A DNA stretch of 64,000 bases, from NCBI RefSeq assembly GCF_900167065.1, contig NZ_FUYA01000008.1, positions 19,818 through 83,817 of the forward strand. The letters are read 5' to 3'. Position numbers and translations under genes: made by a program. Every line of letters starts with the position of its first letter. The first letter of the stretch is position 1. Origin of the DNA: Desulfobaculum bizertense DSM 18034 (GTDB lineage: Bacteria; Desulfobacterota; Desulfovibrionia; Desulfovibrionales; Desulfovibrionaceae). The notes beneath the pieces were generated by a model, which saw only the letters and a program-made list of their open reading frames with translations, was not told the origin of the DNA and ran no database searches. This document shows, in pieces, positions 46,736-54,185 of the stretch.

Positions 46736-47742
46736 AGAAAAAAACTCTGGGCCATGTGCTGGCGGCACTGGCCTTTTTTTGTTTCCTGAGCGCCTGTTCC
46801 CGTGGCCCCGCAGAGTTGAATTCCGGTCAGAAGGCCCGTGCAGAAACAATACGGCAGGAGGCTCTTTCTGCCCTTGAGCGTGAAGACTATTCCCGGGCCG
46901 TGAAGCTGTACACCGAGATGGAAGAGCGAAAGCTTGTGACCTGCAAGGACCGGGGCAACAGGGGCACGGCGTTTTTTCATCTTCGGGAGTATGGCAAGGC
47001 CAGAAAAGACATTGAATGGGCGCTGAAGTTCACAAAAGACAATGCGACGCTTTGGTTTAATCGTGCTGTGCTGGATTTTCATGACGGGAAATACAAGGAC
47101 TGTGAAGCGGCCTGTCGCAAGGCCGAGTCTTTGGACGAGTCTTTTGGTGCCGCAGCAAGTTTACGAGGGGTGGCTCTGGAAGCGCAGGATTATCCCGATC
47201 AGGCCATGGTGGCTATGAACAAGGCCATTCGTGTGGATGACATGCGGGCTGAGAGCTATGCGAATCGCGCCAAGCTCTGGCTCATGTGGGGGCTGTATGA
47301 TGACGCGATCGCTGATCTCAATGAGGCCGTGTATCTGAGTCCGGAGAATCCCGCATTTCGCAATGACCGGGGCGGGTGTTATGTCATGCGCCACCAGTAT
47401 GAAAAAGCCTTGAAGGATTTGAATCGCGCAGTGGAAATTGACGGTGAGGAGCCTGCGTTTTTTTACAACCGGGCTGTGTGTTATGAACGGATGCATGACT
47501 ATGAACTGGCAATCAGGGACTACACCCGCGTGATGGTGTATCAGCCTGATTCGGCCGACATGCTTGTGTATCGGGGGCGTCTGTACATTAAGCTTGGGCG
47601 TCCTGCGCAGGGGAGGGCTGATCTTGAGGCGGCAAGCAAAAAAGGTCTCGATGGTCCCCTTGAGCGCTACGAGCAGTGGGTCAAGGCACATGGGACAATT
47701 GAGGATTTAGACGCCTTTTTGAGTCAGGTGCTGGTGAATTAG
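46732..47742 (+). CDS. TPR-repeat lipoprotein closing the T2SS operon
   Basis: A 336-residue lipoprotein. The lipobox is LSAC with Cys22 and Ser at +2, consistent with the outer membrane. About seven tetratricopeptide repeats follow (NRGTAFFHLREYGKARKD, NRAVCYERMHDYELAIRD and similar, spaced 34 residues). PilF/PilW-type TPR lipoproteins act as pilotins for secretins, so this could serve GspD here; that role is inferred. It overlaps gspH by four bases and is the last gene of the cluster. Confidence 0.85.
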   Translation: MKKKTLGHVLAALAFFCFLSACSRGPAELNSGQKARAETIRQEALSALEREDYSRAVKLYTEMEERKLVTCKDRGNRGTAFFHLREYGKARKDIEWALKFTKDNATLWFNRAVLDFHDGKYKDCEAACRKAESLDESFGAAASLRGVALEAQDYPDQAMVAMNKAIRVDDMRAESYANRAKLWLMWGLYDDAIADLNEAVYLSPENPAFRNDRGGCYVMRHQYEKALKDLNRAVEIDGEEPAFFYNRAVCYERMHDYELAIRDYTRVMVYQPDSADMLVYRGRLYIKLGRPAQGRADLEAASKKGLDGPLERYEQWVKAHGTIEDLDAFLSQVLVN

Positions 47743-47824
47743 CCGGAATATTTGACTCTTTTTGTGAAGCCGGATAGCTGTCTGATACTGGAATTCACAG
47801 AAACACACGGCACTGGAGAAAAAA

Positions 47825-49207
47825 ATGGCGTCCAGATGGACGGGAAAAGGCGGCATTCGGGAAGTTCTTTCCGTGGGTTTGCCGCTGGTTGCGAGTATGG
47901 CCTCAAGCACGGTCATGCAGTTCACAGACAGGGTTTTTTTGGGGCATTATTCCCTTGAGACGCTTGCGGCGTCTATTTCCGGCAGCATGAGCAACTTTGT
48001 GTTCATGTGTTTTTTTGTTGGCGTCGCGAGTTACGCCAATGTCTTTGTTGCCCAGTACATGGGCGCATCGCAGCCACGCAAGGTTGGGGCGGTTGTGTGG
48101 CAAAGCATATGGTTTGCCCTGCTTGCCTGGATTTTTATGTGTCTGCTGGCCCTTGGAGCACCTGCCATTTTTGCCTTGGCCGGGCACAGCCCAGAAGTTC
48201 AAAATTTGGAAGTGATATATTTTCGTTTTTTGAATATCTTCTCTGGAGCAAACATTCTTGCGGTGGGACTCTCCACGTTTTTCTCCGGTCGAGGCCGGAC
48301 CCGCATTGTCATGCTGGTGAGCCTTTTTACTGCCTGCATTAATATCCCGTTGGATTATGCCCTGATTTTTGGCGCTGGCCCGTTCCCGCGTCTTGGTATT
48401 GCAGGTGCGGGGCTTGCGACAGGCATTGGATGGGGTTTGAGCGCGGTTCTCTATGCTGTGCTCATTTTCCGCCCCAGGAATGACGCCCTCTATGGCGTGT
48501 TCCGTTCGTGTCGCCTTGATGGTGCCCTTTTCATGCGCTTGATGCGTTTCGGAATCCCCAGCGGCGTTCAGTTTTTTTTGGACATGTTCGGCGTTGCCTT
48601 TTTTATCATGCTCGTCGGACGCATGGGTGATGAAGCCTTGGCTGTGACAAATATGATTTTTTCGCTCGACAACTTTAGCTCGCTTCCGCTCTATGGTTTG
48701 CACGTCGCTTCCGAAATTCTTGTCGGGCGCGCCTTGGGTTCAAACAACACGGAACAGGCTGTTTTTGCTGCAAAAAATGCTGTTTTGACCTGCCTTGGAT
48801 GGGCCGTGTGCATTGCTGCGGTTTTTGTGTTAGCTCCCGGTCCTCTTTTGGAAATGTTTCGGCCTGCTGGATATGACGCAGCTGCTTTTGCTCAGATGCG
48901 ACATACAGGTGAAATCTTGCTTTTGTATGTGGCCGCATGGGCCATCTGCGAAGCCGTTGCAGTTGGATTTCTCGGCGCCCTCAAAGGCGCTGGTGATACG
49001 CGTTTCGTAATGTTTTTGATGGGATGGAGTTCTATGCTGACGCTCGTTATTCCGCCATTTTTGCTCATAGAATTTTTCGACGCTGGAGTTTTTACGGTGT
49101 GGCTCTGTGTCGTTCTTAATGTCTTTGTGCTTATGGCCGCTGCGAGCCTTCGATTTCGGCGTGGAAAATGGAAGGACCTCCGTGTTATTGCCCAAGCTTC
49201 GCAATAA
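47825..49207 (+). CDS. MATE-family multidrug efflux protein (first paralogue)
   Basis: A 460-residue membrane protein with about 12 hydrophobic segments. Features of the DinF/NorM-type MATE family include GLPLVASMASSTVMQFTDRVFLG near the N-terminus and FLGALKGAGDTRFVM in the second half. It would export cationic compounds using Na+ or H+. GGAG lies upstream of the ATG. It is about half identical by eye to the gene at 49712-51088. Confidence 0.92.
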   Translation: MASRWTGKGGIREVLSVGLPLVASMASSTVMQFTDRVFLGHYSLETLAASISGSMSNFVFMCFFVGVASYANVFVAQYMGASQPRKVGAVVWQSIWFALLAWIFMCLLALGAPAIFALAGHSPEVQNLEVIYFRFLNIFSGANILAVGLSTFFSGRGRTRIVMLVSLFTACINIPLDYALIFGAGPFPRLGIAGAGLATGIGWGLSAVLYAVLIFRPRNDALYGVFRSCRLDGALFMRLMRFGIPSGVQFFLDMFGVAFFIMLVGRMGDEALAVTNMIFSLDNFSSLPLYGLHVASEILVGRALGSNNTEQAVFAAKNAVLTCLGWAVCIAAVFVLAPGPLLEMFRPAGYDAAAFAQMRHTGEILLLYVAAWAICEAVAVGFLGALKGAGDTRFVMFLMGWSSMLTLVIPPFLLIEFFDAGVFTVWLCVVLNVFVLMAAASLRFRRGKWKDLRVIAQASQ

Positions 49208-49220
49208 ATACAACGCTCAG

Positions 49221-49250
49221 CGGTCCGCGCCCCTTGCGGACCGTTTTTTG
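49221..49250 (+). terminator. Rho-independent terminator of first MATE gene
   Basis: CGGTCCGC (49221-49228) pairs with GCGGACCG (49236-49243), followed by TTTTTTG. The hairpin element copy E starts just after. Confidence 0.85.
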
Positions 49251-49265
49251 TTTGTGGAGCCTGTG

Positions 49266-49622
49266 GTGGGTGAAAGGGATAAATTGGGGGCGCTGCCCCA
49301 GCCCGCAAGGGCTGGATGGGTGGGAGGGATAAATTGGGGGCGCTGCCCCCAAACCCCCGCGTAAGGGAATGATTCCCTTACGTATCCTCATCGAGTTTGA
49401 ATTCCCTCCACGCTTCGCGTGAATGAAATTCAAACTTGGGTGAGAAGGCCTAAAGAACGCACTGGGTGCCCACTAGCTGGAATATGGGGTTGATGGAGAG
49501 GAGAGCGTAGCTCTCATCCCATTCAACCCCATATTCCAGCGAAAGCGGGATTCCCAAGGGCCTCGTCCTTGGGCAGGGTCAAGGGACAGCGTCCCTTGCA
49601 GGGTTTTAGGGGCAGCGCCCCT
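49266..49622 (+). repeat. Mosaic hairpin element, copy E (subtype II)
   Basis: It opens with a partial duplication: TTGGGGGCGCTGCCCC, the small hairpin AGCCCGCAAGGGCT, then GGGGGCGCTGCCCCC again. Then come GTAAGGGAAT/ATTCCCTTAC, a GTTTGAATTC stem with CTTCG loop, a shortened linker, and a 63-base hairpin with GGAATATGGGG arms (about 49475-49539). The right end has CCAAGG, AAGGGACAGCGTCCCTT and AGGGGCAGCGCCCCT. It separates the two MATE paralogues. Confidence 0.9.
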
Positions 49623-49711
49623 AACAACAAACAGCCCATGCACATATGTACATAATACATGTAGCACCCACACGGAGGGTGTCTGAATACTCAAAGAGAT
49701 GAAGGTGTGAC

Positions 49712-51088
49712 GTGAAATCTCGCTGGAAAGCCAAGAATGGCTATCGGGATGTACTGACAATTGGCCTGCCGCTTGCTGCGAGCATGGCATCTGCAACGAT
49801 TACCCAGGTTACTGACCGGGTATTCCTTGGAAAATATTCACTTGAAGCACTTGGCGCGTCGCTCTCGGCAAGTGTGACCAACTTTGTGCTGATTGCGTTT
49901 TTTGGTGGCCTTGCCAGTTACGTCAATGTTTTTATCGCACAGTACGTAGGAGCAAAGCGCCCCGATGAAGTCGGGACGAGCCTGTGGCAGGGCATTTGGT
50001 TTGCGCTTTTTTCTTCTGTGATGATTGCGGCGTTTTCGCTTCTTGGCCCTGTGGTGTTCACAGCGTCAGGACATAGCCCTGAGATTCAGGTTCTGGAGAT
50101 CCCGTATTTCCAGATTCTGTGCCTTGGCAGTGGCTTTAATGTGATGGCGATGACCTTGAGCCAGTTCTTTACAGGCCGGGGCATTACCCGCCCGGTGCTG
50201 CTGGTGAACATCTTTGGTGTGTTCATCAATATCCCTCTGGACTACCTGATGATCTTTGGTCCGGGACCATTCCCGGAGCTGGGTATCCGGGGCGCTGGTA
50301 TCGCAACGATTATCTCGTGGGCTGTTGCTGCGGCAATGTTCGCACTGATGATCTTTACCGAGCGCAACGAAGCGCTGTATAAAGTTCGCTCCAACTGGCG
50401 CTTACAGTGGAAGCGCTTTAAGGCGCTGCTGTACTTTGGCCTGCCGAGCGGTGTGGAATTCTTCCTCGACGTGTTTGGGTTTGCCGTGTTTATCTTTTTG
50501 ATCGGACGACTTGGCAATGCTGAGCTGGCCGCAACCAACATGGCATTCACGCTGAACCAGTTCAGTTATATGCCGATGGTGGGTATGCACATCGCAACGC
50601 AGATCATGATGGGGCAGGCCATTGGTGGCAAAAAGCCAGACGAAGGTGCAGAAGCCGCAAAAAGTGCTCTGCACATTTGCCTGTGCTGGGGCTGCCTGAT
50701 GTCCACGCTGTTTATTCTGTTCCCGGGAATCTTTACTGAGATGTTCCGGCCGAATGGCTACACAGATGCCCAGTTTGCCAACGTGCATGAGATGGGTCGT
50801 ATCCTGCTGCTCTACGTTGCCGGCTACACCATGCTCGACGCGTTCTCCATTATTTTCATTGGAGCACTCAAGGGCGCTGGCGACACTCGCTTTGTGATGC
50901 GACTGATCGGCTTTTCGTCCATGTGTGTGCTGGTTCTCCCTGTGTATTTTGTTTTGGAAGTCTTCCACCTTGGGCTGTATAGCGCATGGTTCCTGGTTGA
51001 CTTCTACGTGTTTACACTCGTGACCTTCTCGTACCTGCGCTACAAAAAGGGCGCATGGCGAAGCATGAGCGTTATTCGCGACGCATAA
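49712..51088 (+). CDS. MATE-family multidrug efflux protein (second paralogue)
   Basis: A 458-residue protein of about 12 membrane segments, aligned over its whole length with the first MATE gene (TIGLPLAASMASATITQVTDRVFLGKYSLE versus SVGLPLVASMASSTVMQFTDRVFLGHYSLE when split). FIGALKGAGDTRFVM is shared. It starts at GTG (49712) with GAAGG 6 bases upstream. It probably arose by tandem duplication, with hairpin copy E now between the pair. Confidence 0.92.
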   Translation: MKSRWKAKNGYRDVLTIGLPLAASMASATITQVTDRVFLGKYSLEALGASLSASVTNFVLIAFFGGLASYVNVFIAQYVGAKRPDEVGTSLWQGIWFALFSSVMIAAFSLLGPVVFTASGHSPEIQVLEIPYFQILCLGSGFNVMAMTLSQFFTGRGITRPVLLVNIFGVFINIPLDYLMIFGPGPFPELGIRGAGIATIISWAVAAAMFALMIFTERNEALYKVRSNWRLQWKRFKALLYFGLPSGVEFFLDVFGFAVFIFLIGRLGNAELAATNMAFTLNQFSYMPMVGMHIATQIMMGQAIGGKKPDEGAEAAKSALHICLCWGCLMSTLFILFPGIFTEMFRPNGYTDAQFANVHEMGRILLLYVAGYTMLDAFSIIFIGALKGAGDTRFVMRLIGFSSMCVLVLPVYFVLEVFHLGLYSAWFLVDFYVFTLVTFSYLRYKKGAWRSMSVIRDA

Positions 51089-51121
51089 TTCGCAAAGAAT
51101 AAAACGATTTCATTAAGAAAT

Positions 51122-51161
51122 ACGCGGCAGAATGGTAGTTCACTGTTCTGCCGCGTTTTTT
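51122..51161 (+). terminator. Rho-independent terminator of second MATE gene
   Basis: A perfect 11-bp stem ACGCGGCAGAA/TTCTGCCGCGT (51122-51132, 51145-51155) with a run of seven T. Confidence 0.92.
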
Positions 51162-51315
51162 ACTCTTGTCAGAGTTTTGCGGATGCTTACACTAGACAAA
51201 ATGCACGTGGCGCAATGCCACTCCAAGCCCTGTTCCGACTCTGCCAGAGCGGACAGCGGAGCGCCGGGTTCTCCGGTGCCAGCATCTTTCGTCAACCTGT
51301 TCCCGAAGGAAAAGC

Positions 51316-54075
51316 ATGAGCAGCAACGAATGCATTCATATAAAGGGCGCGCGTCAGCATAACCTGAAAAATCTGACGCTGGACATCCCAAGAAACAAGC
51401 TTGTTGTCGTGTGCGGTCCCAGTGGTTCTGGCAAATCGACACTGGCCTTTGATATTGTCTACGCCGAAGGGCAGCGACGCTATGTTGAGTCGCTCTCGGC
51501 CTACGCCCGCCAGTTTCTTCCCCAGATGGACAAGCCTGATATTGATAACATTGAGGGCCTGACTCCTGCCATTTCCCTTGAACAGCAGACCACGTCGAAA
51601 AATCCACGTTCTACGGTCGGAACCGTGACTGAGGTCTATGATTTCCTGCGTGTGTTTTATGCACGGCTTGGCACCATGTACTGCCCCAAGTGCGGACGGC
51701 CTATCGTGGCCCAGAGCATGGACGAAATCATTGAAAAGATCGCGGCTATGCCAGAGAAGACGCGCTTTTTGCTGCTGGCTCCTCAGGTGGAGCAGAAAAA
51801 GGGTACCCACGCCAAGCTTTTTAAGTCCTTGCTTGGTGAGGGCTTTGTGCGTGTGCGGGTGAACGGAGACGTCTTTCCGCTGGAAACCCCGCCGGAGCTG
51901 GATAAAAAAAAGAAACACACCATTGAGCTGGTTGTGGACAGACTGGTAGTGAAAGAGGGGATGCGCAAGCGCCTTGCGGATTCCGTGGAACTCGCACTCA
52001 AGTTTGGCTCTGGACGGCTGAGTGTGGTGCAGGTTGGCGGTGAGCATGATGGCGAATCCACCCTGTATTCTTCTGACGCAGTGTGCCCGGAATGCAACAT
52101 CAGCCTGCCGCCGCTGACACCGCAGCTCTTTTCGTTCAATAGTCCGCAGGGCGCCTGCCCAAAATGCTCTGGCATCGGAAGTGTTGAGTATTTTGAGCCT
52201 GCGTTAATTGCCCCTAATCAGGGGCTGTCTCTGGAACAGGGGGCAGTGATTCCGTGGAAGAATCCGAAAATTTTTTCGCGTTATAAAGCCGGGCTGACGA
52301 CCCTTGGTGAAAAGTATGGATTCACCGTGTCCACGCCGCTCAAGGATATGAGCGAAGAAGCCCGGCGAGTGCTGTTTGAGGGGGACAAGGACCTCAAGTG
52401 GAAGGGCGTACTTAAAATATTGGGGACCGGAATGCAGTTTGGCTCCATCTGGAGAGACGAACTGTCCCGCTTCCGTCAGAGCCGTCCCTGCCCAGCGTGT
52501 CAGGGGGCACGACTTCGCCCTGAATCTTTGGCCGCGCGCGTGGCCGACAAGAATATTGATGAATTTACGCGGATGTCTATCCGCAAGTCCCTTGAGTGGC
52601 TGTCGGCACTGGAGTTTGAGGCGCACCAGAAGCTTATTGCTGGGCCTCTGCTCAAGGAGCTGACGCACCGTTTACATTTTCTCGTGAATGTCGGACTGGA
52701 TTACCTGAGCCTTGCCCGAAACATGTCGACCTTGTCTGGCGGTGAAGCCCAGCGTATTCGCCTTGCCGGACAGCTTGGCTCTGGGCTTGTGGGCGTGACC
52801 TATGTCTTGGACGAGCCGAGTATTGGTCTGCACCCCAGAGACAATGATCGCCTGCTCAAAACCTTGCGGGATTTGCAGGGGCGCGGCAACACCGTGCTGG
52901 TGGTTGAGCACGACGACAAGACCATTGAGAATGCGGACCATGTGCTGGAGCTTGGGCCGGGGTCGGGCTGGCTTGGTGGCGAGTTGGTCTATGAGGGTGA
53001 CGTGCCGGGGCTGCTCAAGGCAAAAGACAGTCTCACGGGCAAGTACCTGCGCGGTGATCTGAAGATAGATCAGCCAGAAACCCGGCGCGAGGCACAGGGG
53101 CACATCACTTTGCGCAATGTCAGGACCAATAATTTGCAGGGGCTTGATTTGGCCCTGCCGCTTGGATGTCTGTCAGTTGTGACTGGCGTATCTGGCTCTG
53201 GCAAGAGTTCGCTTGTTGTGGATTCGCTCTACAAGCACATTGCTCTGGCTCGTGGCACAAAGGTGGACAATCCCGGACAGCTGGACGGTATTGATGGCAT
53301 TGATGCCATTGAGCGGGTTGTGTCCATTGACCAGACACCGATTGGGCGGACGCCGCGATCTAACCCTGCGACCTACACCAAAATTTTTGACGAGATCAGA
53401 AAGATCTTTTCGACGACAAAAGAAGCGCGTGCCAGAGGCTACAAGCCGGGACGCTTTAGCTTCAACGTCAAGGGCGGGCGCTGTGAGTCCTGCCGTGGTG
53501 ACGGGTACAAGCGGGTGGAAATGCACTTTTTGCCCGACGTCTTTGTGAAGTGCGATGTCTGCAAAGGCAAGCGTTATAATCATGAGACGCTTGAGGTGAA
53601 GTACAAGGGCAAGAATATTCACGAAGTGCTCGACATGACAGTGCGGGAGGCCGCGCTGTTCTTTGAGAATTACCCCGTATTGAAGCGCCGTTTGGCTATT
53701 CTTGAGGACGTGGGTCTTGGGTATTTGCGCCTTGGGCAGCCTGCAACAACGCTGTCTGGTGGTGAGGCTCAGCGTATTAAGATTTCTCGTGAACTGGGCA
53801 AAAGAAGTCTGCCCGGAACGCTGTATATCCTTGACGAACCCACCACGGGCCTGCATATGCACGAGGTCGGGAAGCTGATTGCTGTTTTACAGCGTCTGGT
53901 GGACCGTGGTGCTTCTGTGCTGGTGATTGAACACAACACGGATGTGGTGCGCTCTGCGGACTGGGTGATTGACCTTGGTCCCGGTGGTGGTGAGCACGGT
54001 GGTCGTATCGTTGCACAGGGCACGCCAGAGCAGATTGCGGCAAACCCTGATTCTGTGACGGGTTCCTTTCTGTAG
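51316..54075 (+). CDS. uvrA: UvrABC excision nuclease subunit A
   Basis: A 919-residue DNA-damage-recognition ATPase of nucleotide excision repair. Two ABC modules are seen: Walker A at 34-41 (GPSGSGKS) and at 624-631 (GVSGSGKS), with signatures LSGGEAQRIRLA and LSGGEAQRIKIS. Zinc modules are CPEC...CPKC and CESC...CDVC. Slightly shorter than the E. coli protein (940) but complete at both ends. The ATG has GAAGGA upstream. Stands alone. Confidence 0.97.
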   Translation: MSSNECIHIKGARQHNLKNLTLDIPRNKLVVVCGPSGSGKSTLAFDIVYAEGQRRYVESLSAYARQFLPQMDKPDIDNIEGLTPAISLEQQTTSKNPRSTVGTVTEVYDFLRVFYARLGTMYCPKCGRPIVAQSMDEIIEKIAAMPEKTRFLLLAPQVEQKKGTHAKLFKSLLGEGFVRVRVNGDVFPLETPPELDKKKKHTIELVVDRLVVKEGMRKRLADSVELALKFGSGRLSVVQVGGEHDGESTLYSSDAVCPECNISLPPLTPQLFSFNSPQGACPKCSGIGSVEYFEPALIAPNQGLSLEQGAVIPWKNPKIFSRYKAGLTTLGEKYGFTVSTPLKDMSEEARRVLFEGDKDLKWKGVLKILGTGMQFGSIWRDELSRFRQSRPCPACQGARLRPESLAARVADKNIDEFTRMSIRKSLEWLSALEFEAHQKLIAGPLLKELTHRLHFLVNVGLDYLSLARNMSTLSGGEAQRIRLAGQLGSGLVGVTYVLDEPSIGLHPRDNDRLLKTLRDLQGRGNTVLVVEHDDKTIENADHVLELGPGSGWLGGELVYEGDVPGLLKAKDSLTGKYLRGDLKIDQPETRREAQGHITLRNVRTNNLQGLDLALPLGCLSVVTGVSGSGKSSLVVDSLYKHIALARGTKVDNPGQLDGIDGIDAIERVVSIDQTPIGRTPRSNPATYTKIFDEIRKIFSTTKEARARGYKPGRFSFNVKGGRCESCRGDGYKRVEMHFLPDVFVKCDVCKGKRYNHETLEVKYKGKNIHEVLDMTVREAALFFENYPVLKRRLAILEDVGLGYLRLGQPATTLSGGEAQRIKISRELGKRSLPGTLYILDEPTTGLHMHEVGKLIAVLQRLVDRGASVLVIEHNTDVVRSADWVIDLGPGGGEHGGRIVAQGTPEQIAANPDSVTGSFL

Positions 54076-54095
54076 ACCACGGGAAAAAAGATGAT

Positions 54096-54154
54096 AAAAG
54101 CGGCCCTGCCTGTGATGAGGTGGGGCCGAACTGTTTGGACCGCCTGCCGCTTTT
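54096..54154 (+). terminator. Probable terminator after uvrA
   Basis: Outer arms AAAAGCGG (54096-54103) and CCGCTTTT (54147-54154) enclose an inner GGCCCTGCC/GGTGGGGCC hairpin that shares bases with the outer stem. The last four T could end transcription. Layout is unusual, so confidence is moderate. Confidence 0.5.
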
Positions 54155-54185
54155 CGTGGGCTGGTGGCTATGCTAGAGAGGGCAC

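Noticed and set aside
49266-49622. Insertion sequence or transposon
   Set aside because: No transposase, no terminal inverted repeats enclosing the element and no target duplication that I can see.
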